Below, piece after piece: positions 57,256 through 64,000 of a DNA stretch of 64,000 bases. Made by a program: the position numbers and the translations under genes. Position 1 is the first letter of the stretch, and each line of letters begins with the position of its first letter. Source of the DNA: an uncultured Peptococcaceae bacterium (GTDB taxonomy: Bacteria; Bacillota; Peptococcia; Peptococcales; Peptococcaceae); contig CAMYDW010000001.1 of the NCBI GenBank assembly GCA_947254645.1, positions 62,001 through 126,000 on the forward strand, written 5' to 3'. The notes beneath the pieces were generated by a model that made no database searches, was not told the origin of the DNA, and saw only the letters and a list, made by a program, of their open reading frames with translations.

Positions 57256-59553
57256 ATGGGAAAAAAGAAAAACCATTCCTTGGTAAAAGGTGTAAAAAAA
57301 GCAACAAAGAGCTTGAAATTATCTCATTTTTTTATTCTCGTCATATTATTAGTTTTTGTTGCAGGCGTTAGTACAGTAGGTACTGTGATACTAGCAGCCA
57401 TGAGTGGCATGCCTTCACTCGATAACACCGACGTAACAGATTATAACGTGACAAGCTACATTGTCGATAAGGATGATGCTTTTGTTGAAAAATTGTCCTC
57501 AAATAATACCAACTACGTAGCGGCAAATTATAATCAAATTTCACCAAACATGGTCAAAGCAGTTGTGTCAATTGAAGATAGACGCTTCTATAATCATCAT
57601 GGTGTTGACCCTGTTCGTATCACAGGTGCAATGGTTGCGAATTTAAAAGCAGGCCATACCGTACAAGGTGGGAGTACCATTACCCAGCAGCTGGCTGGCT
57701 TGGCACTTTTAGACCGAAACGAAAAGACCTATAAACGTAAAATTCAAGAAGCCATTTTAGCAATGCGTATTGAAAACAAATATAGCAAAGAGGATATCAT
57801 CACCGCTTATCTGAATCGTTGTTACTTTGGTATTGGTAAAAGTGGTATGAACTGCTACGGCATTGAAGCTGCAGCAAACGATATTCTAGGCAAGCACGCC
57901 TCAGAACTGACCGTGAGTGATGCGGCATTATTGGCAGGGATGATTCAAAATCCGTCAAGCTGGTCACCACTGACAAATATTGACAATGCAAAGGTTCGTC
58001 GTGGACAAGTTTTGCAAGCAATGGAAAGCAACGGTGTCATTTCTAAAGACGATTTGAACAAATTTAATGAAGAAAAGATTGAAACAGGCTCCATTACTGA
58101 GATGGATACCAATGTGAAGCAATCTTTCAACCAAAGCTATATCGACTATGTTGTTGAAGAGGCCTTGCAAATTCTTGGTTTACAACGTGATCCTCAAAAG
58201 CTTTACACAGGCGGCTATGTGATTCATACCGACCTTGACCAAAGCATTCAAGAGCATGCGTACTATTATTTTGAAAACGATGGGAATTTCCCAGGTGGCA
58301 GCTATACCCAAATGATGCAAGGGGCGATGGTTGTCATGAATACCAAAGACTCTGGCATAGCGGCCATTATTGGTGGGCGTCACATGGATGAAGGGCAAGA
58401 GCGCAGCTTCAACCGTGCCAGTCAAGCGAAGCGTCAACCAGGTTCTACCTTTAAGCCAGTCTTTGTGTATGGGCCAGCCTTTGAAGAAGGAAAAGGCACA
58501 GGGAGTGTTTTCACAGATGAACCTTATAAAGGCTATGAAGGACACACCATTAAAAATGCGGATTTAAAATATCGTGGGCCTGTCACTATTCGTTATGCAT
58601 TACAAGAATCTTTGAATACTGTTGCAGCACGTTGTACTGAAGAAATTGGCCCTGAAAAAGGGGTGGCCTTTGCGAAAAAATGCGGCATTACCACCTTGGT
58701 AGAAGATAAAGGAAAAGCCAATGACTTTACAATCTCTGCAGGTATTGGTGGTTTGACCGATGGGGTTACCCCTCTTGAAATGGCAGGTGCCTATGGTGCC
58801 TTTGCCAATGAAGGGACTTACACCAAACCACATGCCATCACCAAGATTACCACTGAAGAAGGCGATATCATCTGGAAAGAAAAACCAGAAAGCCATCGTG
58901 CCATGAGTGAGCAAACCGCTTATATGATGAATAGCTGCTTACAAAGTGTTGTAACCAATGGGATTGGGAACTATGGTGCCATCTATGATGGTCGTGTGAC
59001 TGCTGGTAAAACAGGGACCACCGACAATGCAAAAGACCTTTGGTTCTGCGGCTATACCCCACAATACGTTGGTGTGGTATGGATGGGCTATGACCAACCA
59101 GAAGCCATTTATGCGACCTCTAATGTGCCTGCTATGGCCTTTGCAAACATTATGAGCTATGCACATCGAGGTCTTGATTTCAAAGAATTTAAGCGACCAG
59201 ATGATATTGTGGATGTATTGGTAGACTCTAAGAATGGGAACTTGGCAACACGCTCTACGCCATTCCGTTATCGTGTCAATGAATTATACAAGGCTGGTAC
59301 AGAACCAACCACTTATTCCAATAATGTATATTCTTATTATCAATACGAAAATGCGAATAGCCAAACACAGAAGCCGACACAAAACCAAAACCAAAACAAT
59401 AATCAAACGCAAAATACCACGAATAATCAAACCAACACTCAGACCCAGGGACAAGGCACTGGTCAGGGGACTGGTGGTGCTACCCCTAATCCAAATGTTG
59501 GAACAGGTGGCACGCAAGGAAACAATACGGCGAATGTCACAACGGGTGGTTAA
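57256..59553 (+). CDS. Class A penicillin-binding protein (PBP1A type)
   Basis: A 765-residue bifunctional wall synthase. A basic cytoplasmic N-terminus and membrane helix (residues about 25-48) precede the GT51 domain (SIEDRRFYNHHGVDP near 104, GGSTITQQLAGLA near 140). The transpeptidase follows with nucleophile motif STFK (GSTFKPVF, near 397), SLN (ESLNTVAAR, near 452) and KTGTT (near 582). The last 65 residues are a low-complexity Gln/Asn/Thr/Gly tail outside the membrane, perhaps for wall threading. AAAGGAGG precedes the ATG. It is divergent from the monofunctional transglycosylase. Confidence 0.96.
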   Translation: MGKKKNHSLVKGVKKATKSLKLSHFFILVILLVFVAGVSTVGTVILAAMSGMPSLDNTDVTDYNVTSYIVDKDDAFVEKLSSNNTNYVAANYNQISPNMVKAVVSIEDRRFYNHHGVDPVRITGAMVANLKAGHTVQGGSTITQQLAGLALLDRNEKTYKRKIQEAILAMRIENKYSKEDIITAYLNRCYFGIGKSGMNCYGIEAAANDILGKHASELTVSDAALLAGMIQNPSSWSPLTNIDNAKVRRGQVLQAMESNGVISKDDLNKFNEEKIETGSITEMDTNVKQSFNQSYIDYVVEEALQILGLQRDPQKLYTGGYVIHTDLDQSIQEHAYYYFENDGNFPGGSYTQMMQGAMVVMNTKDSGIAAIIGGRHMDEGQERSFNRASQAKRQPGSTFKPVFVYGPAFEEGKGTGSVFTDEPYKGYEGHTIKNADLKYRGPVTIRYALQESLNTVAARCTEEIGPEKGVAFAKKCGITTLVEDKGKANDFTISAGIGGLTDGVTPLEMAGAYGAFANEGTYTKPHAITKITTEEGDIIWKEKPESHRAMSEQTAYMMNSCLQSVVTNGIGNYGAIYDGRVTAGKTGTTDNAKDLWFCGYTPQYVGVVWMGYDQPEAIYATSNVPAMAFANIMSYAHRGLDFKEFKRPDDIVDVLVDSKNGNLATRSTPFRYRVNELYKAGTEPTTYSNNVYSYYQYENANSQTQKPTQNQNQNNNQTQNTTNNQTNTQTQGQGTGQGTGGATPNPNVGTGGTQGNNTANVTTGG

Positions 59554-59566
59554 AGAAGCTTTTATG

Positions 59567-59597
59567 AAAGAGAACATCATTGATGTTCTCTTTTTTT
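59567..59597 (+). terminator. Terminator after class A PBP
   Basis: A 12-bp stem (AAAGAGAACATC, 59567-59578, with GATGTTCTCTTT, 59582-59593) has a three-base loop and continues in T. Confidence 0.9.
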
Positions 59598-59662
59598 TGC
59601 CGATGTCTTGAATGAAATAAAAAATAGAGTAGAATAAAATAGAACAATAGCGAGGAGGTTGC

Positions 59663-61147
59663 ATGATGAAATACATCGTGGCGTTAGATGTAGGCACAAC
59701 GAGTAGTCGTGCCATCGTGTTTAATCATCAGCAAGAAATTGTTGGTGTCAAACAACAAGAGATACAACAATACTATCCCCATGCAGGTTGGGTTGAACAG
59801 AATCCCATGGATTTATGGGCAGCATCTTATGGGGTGTTGCAAGAAGTTTTGGCCATGCAGAGCATTCATCCCCAGGATGTCGGTGGCATCGGCATCACCA
59901 ATCAACGTGAAACCACCATTGTATGGGAAAAATCAACAGGGCGTCCTGTGTACAATGCCATCGTTTGGCAGTGTCGACGTACCGCTGGCTTCTGCGAAAC
60001 CATGAAAAAAGAAGGCTGGAAGGACCCTATCTTAGAAAAGACAGGTCTTGTGATTGATGCGTATTTCTCTGCAACAAAGCTCAAATGGATTTTAGATAAA
60101 GTGGACCCAGATCGTTCAAGAGCCGCCGCTGGCGAATTGCTTTTTGGGACGGTAGATACGTGGATTTTATGGAAGCTGACAGAAGGGCGTGTGCATGCCA
60201 CCGACTATACCAATGCTTCTCGAACCATGCTTTTTAATATCAATACCCTGGAATGGGATCAGGAGTTACTTTCTTACTTCAATATTCCCGCTTGTATGCT
60301 GCCAGAGGTTCAACCCTCTAGCCATTTATTCGGCGAATGCCATATTGGCTTTGGCAAAAAAGGGGTACCGATTTCTGGCATTGCAGGAGATCAGCAAGCC
60401 GCCCTTTTTGGTCAGCTTTGTTGGGAAAAAGGCGAAGCCAAGAACACCTATGGCACAGGCTGTTTCCTATTAATGAATATTGGCAAAGAAGCCACCAAAA
60501 GCAAGCATGGATTGGTGACAACCATTGCAGCAGGAAGAGATGCCAAGCCGTCCTATGCCCTTGAAGGCTCAGTTTTCATTGGTGGCGCAGTGGTGCAATG
60601 GCTGCGAGATGAAATGAAGTTTATTGAAAGTGCTGCCGACTCTGAATTACTTGCTCGCTCCTTAAGGGACAATGGCGGTGTTTATGTGGTGCCTGCTTTT
60701 GTTGGCCTAGGGGCGCCTTATTGGGATATGTATGCACGTGGGGCGATTTATGGCTTGACCCGTGGTACTGGGCGCACCCATATTGTGCGTGCTGCCCTTG
60801 AAGCAGTCGCTTATCAAACAAGGGATGTGCTGGAGGCCATGGTGGCGGATACTGCTGTTGAAATCAGCAGCTTGCGTGTCGATGGTGGCGCTTCACAAAA
60901 CCAATTTTTGATGCAGTTCCAAGCAGATATCTTAGACCGTCAAGTGGAACAACCACAAAATGTTGAGAGCACTGCTTTAGGTGTGGCCTTCCTTTCCGGA
61001 TTGGCTGTTGGTTTTTGGAAGGATGAAGGGGATATCAGGGCAACCCATCGTATGGCACGTGGGTATCTACCGACCATGTCCGAGGAACAACGAAAAGAAA
61101 ATTACGCAGGTTGGCAAAAGGCCATTGCTTGCACAAGAACCCTATAA
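59663..61147 (+). CDS. glpK: Glycerol kinase
   Basis: A 494-residue FGGY kinase making glycerol 3-phosphate. Signatures are YIVALDVGTTSSRAI at the start, GIGITNQRETTIVWEK near residue 75, and the C-terminal FGGY element LRVDGGASQNQFLMQFQADIL near 410. One difference from most GlpK proteins is Val in place of Gln in the ALDQGTTSS phosphate loop. ATG 59663 and 59666 are both possible after AGGAGG. No facilitator or glycerol-3-phosphate dehydrogenase gene is adjacent; a glycerophosphodiesterase lies 0.8 kb further. It ends at a strong bidirectional terminator. Confidence 0.94.
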   Translation: MMKYIVALDVGTTSSRAIVFNHQQEIVGVKQQEIQQYYPHAGWVEQNPMDLWAASYGVLQEVLAMQSIHPQDVGGIGITNQRETTIVWEKSTGRPVYNAIVWQCRRTAGFCETMKKEGWKDPILEKTGLVIDAYFSATKLKWILDKVDPDRSRAAAGELLFGTVDTWILWKLTEGRVHATDYTNASRTMLFNINTLEWDQELLSYFNIPACMLPEVQPSSHLFGECHIGFGKKGVPISGIAGDQQAALFGQLCWEKGEAKNTYGTGCFLLMNIGKEATKSKHGLVTTIAAGRDAKPSYALEGSVFIGGAVVQWLRDEMKFIESAADSELLARSLRDNGGVYVVPAFVGLGAPYWDMYARGAIYGLTRGTGRTHIVRAALEAVAYQTRDVLEAMVADTAVEISSLRVDGGASQNQFLMQFQADILDRQVEQPQNVESTALGVAFLSGLAVGFWKDEGDIRATHRMARGYLPTMSEEQRKENYAGWQKAIACTRTL

Positions 61148-61150
61148 AAA

Positions 61151-61185
61151 AACACACCATGCTTTTAAGCATGGTGTGTTTTTTT
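61151..61185. terminator. Bidirectional terminator between glpK and relQ
   Basis: A 14-bp perfect stem (AACACACCATGCTT, 61151-61164, with 61167-61180) has a T-run on the + side and A-run on the other. Confidence 0.93.
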
Positions 61186-61885
61186 ATAGACAAAGATGCT
61201 GCTTGGCAACATCAGAACGCAATCGATTCATTTTTTCGTCAAGCTCTGCACTCACATGGGCGCATTCTAGCAATTCATCGGCCATTTCATTGGTAAAGGT
61301 CGATAGCTTTTTGTAGCGTAAGTGATGCTCTAAGGTGGCCCAGAAATCCATTGCGATGGTGCGTAATTGAATTTCAACACGCATGTTTTTCTTTTCGCAG
61401 GTGAGGAAAATTGGCACCGATACAATCAGGTGAAGGCTGCGATAGCCATTCTCTTTTGGATTTTCAATATAGTCTTTTCTCTCTAGCAAGGTGATGTCAT
61501 CTTGCTTTTCAAGGGCATTGGCAAGGGTATAGACGTCATCTATAAAAGAGCAAATAATACGCACACCAGCCACATCGTTGAGGGCTTCTTCAACATTTTC
61601 CGTGGTGAACTCATAGCCACGCTTTTCCAGTTTATCGCGGATACTTGTAACCTCTTTCAGACGTGTCTTGATGCTTTCTATCGGGTTACGTTCATATTGA
61701 TAAGAAAATTCTTCGCTTAATACTTTAAACTTTGTTTCAATCTCCATCATGGCACAGCGATAATAGGCCATTAATTCGTTGAAACCGTAGACTTGATTAC
61801 GTACATAATCTAATAAATCGTTGCGTTTAAAAATTTCTTGAAATTCTTGTTGTAAGGCAAGTTCTTGGAATTCATCGTTTGTCAT
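61184..61885 (-). CDS. relQ: Small alarmone synthetase (RelQ/YjbM type)
   Basis: A 233-residue protein holding only a RelA/SpoT synthetase domain. It makes (p)ppGpp from ATP and GTP/GDP. Motifs are KTRLKEVTSIRDKLEKRGYEFT near residue 75, DVAGVRIICSFIDDVY near 105, NPKENGYRSLHLIVSVP near 140 and RVEIQLRTIAMDFWATLEHHLRYK near 168. No hydrolase, TGS or ACT domain is present. AAGGAG precedes the start. Immediately upstream is the glycerophosphodiesterase gene, 24 bases away on the same strand, so both are probably cotranscribed. Confidence 0.94.
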   Translation of the reverse strand: MTNDEFQELALQQEFQEIFKRNDLLDYVRNQVYGFNELMAYYRCAMMEIETKFKVLSEEFSYQYERNPIESIKTRLKEVTSIRDKLEKRGYEFTTENVEEALNDVAGVRIICSFIDDVYTLANALEKQDDITLLERKDYIENPKENGYRSLHLIVSVPIFLTCEKKNMRVEIQLRTIAMDFWATLEHHLRYKKLSTFTNEMADELLECAHVSAELDEKMNRLRSDVAKQHLCL

Positions 61886-61909
61886 ATTCGAAGGCTCCTT
61901 TTTGCAATA

Positions 61910-62752
61910 CTAATGATTTAATGAAGAACGTTCATCAGGTAGAAAAGTGTCGCAAATGACGATTTGAAAGTCATCCTGTACGGCATGAAGGGTCTCTTTA
62001 TCCCGTACTGTCCATGCAGCATTGATGGGATGATAGAGCTTGCGACAGAGCCAGTAAAACAATTGATTCTTATAGCGATAATTGTAAGCAATAAAATCTG
62101 GCCCAATAAGAAAATTTGTCCATAGATGTGTTGCGATGGCCTTTTTAAAGAAGGACATTTCTTTTTTACTCTTGAAAAAGTTGGTAGATAAGATGCCGCG
62201 AAGCACCTGCGGTCGATTTTTCTTAAACCATCTTATGACACGTGGGTCAAAGGCTTCCACACAATAGAGGCCAGTATAGGCATCTAAAAGCGCTGCCACC
62301 TTGCTGGCACTTTCACGCCAATTGTCATCGGTGTTTTTTATTTCGATAATGAGTGGCACCTGTCCATCCACCAAGTCTAGGACTTCTTGTAATGTAGGAA
62401 TGGTGGCGGTGCTTGCACAAAGGGGATAGGTACCGAGTTCCTGGGCTGTTTTTGTAATGATTTTTTCAGGAGAATGTGCCAAACGTTTGAGGGAAAAATC
62501 ATGATGCACAATAGGCACGTGGTCGGCACTTAATTGAACGTCAAGCTCAATGCCATAATTTCCAGTGATTGCTTTTTTGAAGGCTGGCAGTGTATTTTCT
62601 GGTGCCTCCCCTTCGTTATCAAATAGCCCACGATGGGCAATGATGGTTTGGGTGAAAGGGCTCATCGCTGCTTTTCTTGAGCGTGTCGGTTTGATGGCGA
62701 TGAATGGAACAAGCAATAAGATGAAGAAAAATAAATAAATAAACCAGGTCAT
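61910..62752 (-). CDS. Membrane-anchored glycerophosphodiester phosphodiesterase
   Basis: A 280-residue GDPD-family enzyme with one N-terminal membrane helix (residues about 1-20). The catalytic barrel begins with IIAHRGLFDNEGEAPENTLPAF near residue 37 (His of HRG), then GIELDVQLSADHVPIVHHDFSL near 67 (metal Glu/Asp and second His). It hydrolyses glycerophosphodiesters to glycerol 3-phosphate. AAAGGAG precedes the ATG. It is upstream of relQ on the same strand. Orientation of the active site, cytoplasmic or external, is not clear from the helix alone. Confidence 0.92.
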   Translation of the reverse strand: MTWFIYLFFFILLLVPFIAIKPTRSRKAAMSPFTQTIIAHRGLFDNEGEAPENTLPAFKKAITGNYGIELDVQLSADHVPIVHHDFSLKRLAHSPEKIITKTAQELGTYPLCASTATIPTLQEVLDLVDGQVPLIIEIKNTDDNWRESASKVAALLDAYTGLYCVEAFDPRVIRWFKKNRPQVLRGILSTNFFKSKKEMSFFKKAIATHLWTNFLIGPDFIAYNYRYKNQLFYWLCRKLYHPINAAWTVRDKETLHAVQDDFQIVICDTFLPDERSSLNH

Positions 62753-62846
62753 AGCAATCTCCTTTAAACATTCTCTTACCAGTATACCACGATATATTCA
62801 TCTATATGAGCAAAAATCGTTCAAAAATTATAAAGATTTTTTTGAG

Positions 62847-63199
62847 ATGATGCTTATACGCCTTGGCTGGCAAAGCAAAAATGACTATGCTAAAAAACGC
62901 TATCTAAAAGATTGGCAGGAGCTTCTTGTAGAGGCCCAGGTCGTTTTATCCCAATGCGTTGATGAAGTCTCCGTGAAATTTTTAGACGCACAGCATTTGT
63001 GCCCTATGCATTTGACTTTGATTACGAGGAAGCCATTGTCAATATAGATTTTAGCAATTACCTCGAACAGATTGAGCAGACCGTGACAGGGCCTGTAATG
63101 ATTTACTTTCCGTCGTTGAAAGAAAAATTGTCTGGTGTACCACAATCTGTAGCAATTCTTCAGAGAGGCATGAGACCTTTAGCAGTAGAGAGAAAATAA
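62847..63199 (+). pseudogene. Possible frameshifted small gene
   Basis: Two overlapping 66-residue frames run 62847-63047 and 62999-63199. Joined near 62990-63000 they would give one protein of about 115 residues (helical first part with WQSKNDYAKKRYLKDWQELL; second part with FDFDYEEAIVNIDFSNYLEQ and VMIYFPSLKEKL). A terminator follows directly after the second frame, which suggests a real transcription unit. Neither half has a recognised family, and ribosome sites are weak. It could be a frameshifted gene, a sequencing error or two small genes. Not recognised. Confidence 0.38.
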
Positions 63200-63200
63200 A

Positions 63201-63230
63201 AAAAAGAACCACAAAGGTGGTTCTTTTTTT
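63201..63230 (+). terminator. Terminator before CPBP protease gene
   Basis: A 9-bp stem (AAGAACCAC, 63204-63212, with GTGGTTCTT, 63217-63225) continues into a T-run, ending the unit with the possible frameshifted gene. Confidence 0.87.
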
Positions 63231-63231
63231 A

Positions 63232-63283
63232 TTGACAGCATTGAAAATAAGTAATAACATTATGATATCAAAATGATATCATA
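63232..63283 (+). promoter_or_regulatory. Promoter and palindromic operator of CPBP gene
   Basis: TTGACA (63232-63237) and TAACAT (63255-63260) are 17 bases apart. Directly after, the palindromic octamer TGATATCA occurs twice (63263-63270 and 63274-63281), the pair itself forming a larger near-perfect inverted repeat over the likely start site. This is a typical place for a repressor. Confidence 0.7.
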
Positions 63284-63299
63284 AAAAGGGGCGATAAAA

Positions 63300-64000
63300 A
63301 TGGAGAAAAAAGCAACACGTATTTATTTGTTTTGGACCTTTGCCTGTGCTTGGGTGCTTCAAATAACAGCCAGTCTTTTAGATAAAAATGGTGGCATGTT
63401 ATTTGGTAGCCTACTAGCAGTCAGCATGTATGTACCACTTTTTGCAACGTGGATGGCAAGGAAATCCTTGAGCGGGATGGGCTGGAAGCCAGTGCTTAAA
63501 AGAAAGAAGCGATACTATCTTATTGCATGGTTTTTTCCAGCTGTTTTAGGCACCATAGGCGCTGTGCTTTACTATTTGCTGTTTTCAAACCGTTTGGATT
63601 GGTCTGCGCCGATGGTTGTTGCTCAAATTGGAGCGGCTGGCTTAGACAAGCTTGCTGAACAAGGCTTAAATGTGAAAATGCTCATGGGTATTTCATTTAT
63701 TCAAGCGATTACCTATGCGCCATGGCTGAATATGCTCTTTGCTGTTGGTGAAGAGGCAGGGTGGCGAGGATTTTTGTATCCGAATCTCAAGGCGTCTTAT
63801 GGGGTCAATGTCGGCCGTGTGCTAGGGGGCGTGATTTGGGGTGTCTGGCATTGGCCAGTCATGCTCTTAGCAGGCTATGAGTATGGAAAAGACTATATTG
63901 GCGCACCTGTATTAGGGCCGATACTGTTTTGTGTCTTTACCGTGGTCGCTGGGATTATATTGGACGAGCTTTATGAAAAAGCAGAATCCATTTGGGCACC
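63300..64000 (+). CDS. CPBP-family intramembrane metalloprotease (truncated by window end)
   Basis: The gene starts at ATG 63300 after AAGGGG and runs past the end of the window; 233 residues are visible. It is a polytopic membrane protein with hydrophobic segments near residues 8-25, 33-50, 75-95 and several after 130. The CPBP (Rce1-like) motifs are VGEEAGWRGFLYP near residue 156 (paired Glu and Arg) and WGVWHWPVMLL near 180 with the second-motif His. In Gram-positive bacteria these proteins act in bacteriocin immunity or membrane protein processing. A strong palindromic operator lies over its promoter. Confidence 0.88.
   Translation, partial: MEKKATRIYLFWTFACAWVLQITASLLDKNGGMLFGSLLAVSMYVPLFATWMARKSLSGMGWKPVLKRKKRYYLIAWFFPAVLGTIGAVLYYLLFSNRLDWSAPMVVAQIGAAGLDKLAEQGLNVKMLMGISFIQAITYAPWLNMLFAVGEEAGWRGFLYPNLKASYGVNVGRVLGGVIWGVWHWPVMLLAGYEYGKDYIGAPVLGPILFCVFTVVAGIILDELYEKAESIWA

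Noticed and set aside
1..64000. tRNA, rRNA, CRISPR arrays, insertion sequences, prophage or attachment sites
   Set aside because: Reading both strands I saw no cloverleaf-type gene between coding regions, no regularly spaced repeats, no transposase or integrase and no phage structural genes.

Overview
The window is a contiguous piece of a chromosome from a low-to-moderate GC Gram-positive bacterium (Bacillota), most likely a fermentative anaerobe. Supporting signs are AGGAGG-type ribosome binding sites before almost every gene, the rplU-prp-rpmA-obgE block with an N-terminally extended L27, T-box, FMN, ZTP and probable NiCo riboswitches, pyruvate formate-lyase with its activase, a lactate permease, a clostridial-type 4-hydroxybutyrate dehydrogenase, a small alarmone synthetase and a D-aspartate ligase of the Enterococcus faecium type. 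The last suggests Lys-containing peptidoglycan with a D-Asp cross-bridge. I do not assign a genus. I found no rRNA, tRNA, IS element, phage gene or CRISPR array. Genes are densely packed in short operons, often separated by bidirectional hairpin terminators.

Layout: 1-7040 holds a radical-SAM fragment, 4-hydroxybutyrate dehydrogenase, a Zn-ribbon protein, thioredoxin, Tag glycosylase, lactate permease with a divergent FadR-type regulator, glutathione peroxidase and a DMT exporter. 7149-17608 is the most accessory-looking part: LysR and Crp/Fnr regulators, a D,D-carboxypeptidase, two SLC13-type permeases, a YgbA-like protein, a strongly expressed-looking arylsulfate sulfotransferase (AST), a second Crp/Fnr regulator and a YoaK-like membrane protein. 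The AST promoter and the promoter of the second permease share a palindrome AGTCTGGACT at the same distance from the -10 box. 17651-21347 is the riboflavin operon (ribD-ribE-ribBA-ribH) under an FMN riboswitch. 21510-27755 holds an orphan TIR protein, the L21/L27/Obg block with an inserted membrane-bound MutS-like ATPase, and small envelope proteins.

27865-42054 contains a TVP38-type protein, tmk-trpS (TrpRS with a probable Fe-S site), an aminotransferase, T-box-thrS, a second D,D-carboxypeptidase, a ZTP riboswitch driving pflA-pflB, a CBS-domain protein, the D-aspartate ligase and an FAD oxidoreductase. 42264-50305 has a GntR-ABC exporter module, MsrAB, a second FAD oxidoreductase, a secreted protein, aconitase and ComF. 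50334-64000 has a polar amino acid ABC transporter, a CDF metal exporter behind a probable NiCo riboswitch, EamA/RarD transporters, a monofunctional transglycosylase and class A PBP, glycerol kinase, RelQ, a glycerophosphodiesterase, a possibly frameshifted small gene and a truncated CPBP protease.

Functionally the window joins fermentation and redox (Pfl, lactate permease, 4HbD, thioredoxin, GPx, MsrAB), wall synthesis (two carboxypeptidases, two GT51 enzymes, D-Asp ligase), translation and RNA-controlled biosynthesis, and a candidate AST/SLC13/Crp-Fnr regulon, which I regard as the most promising undescribed system here.
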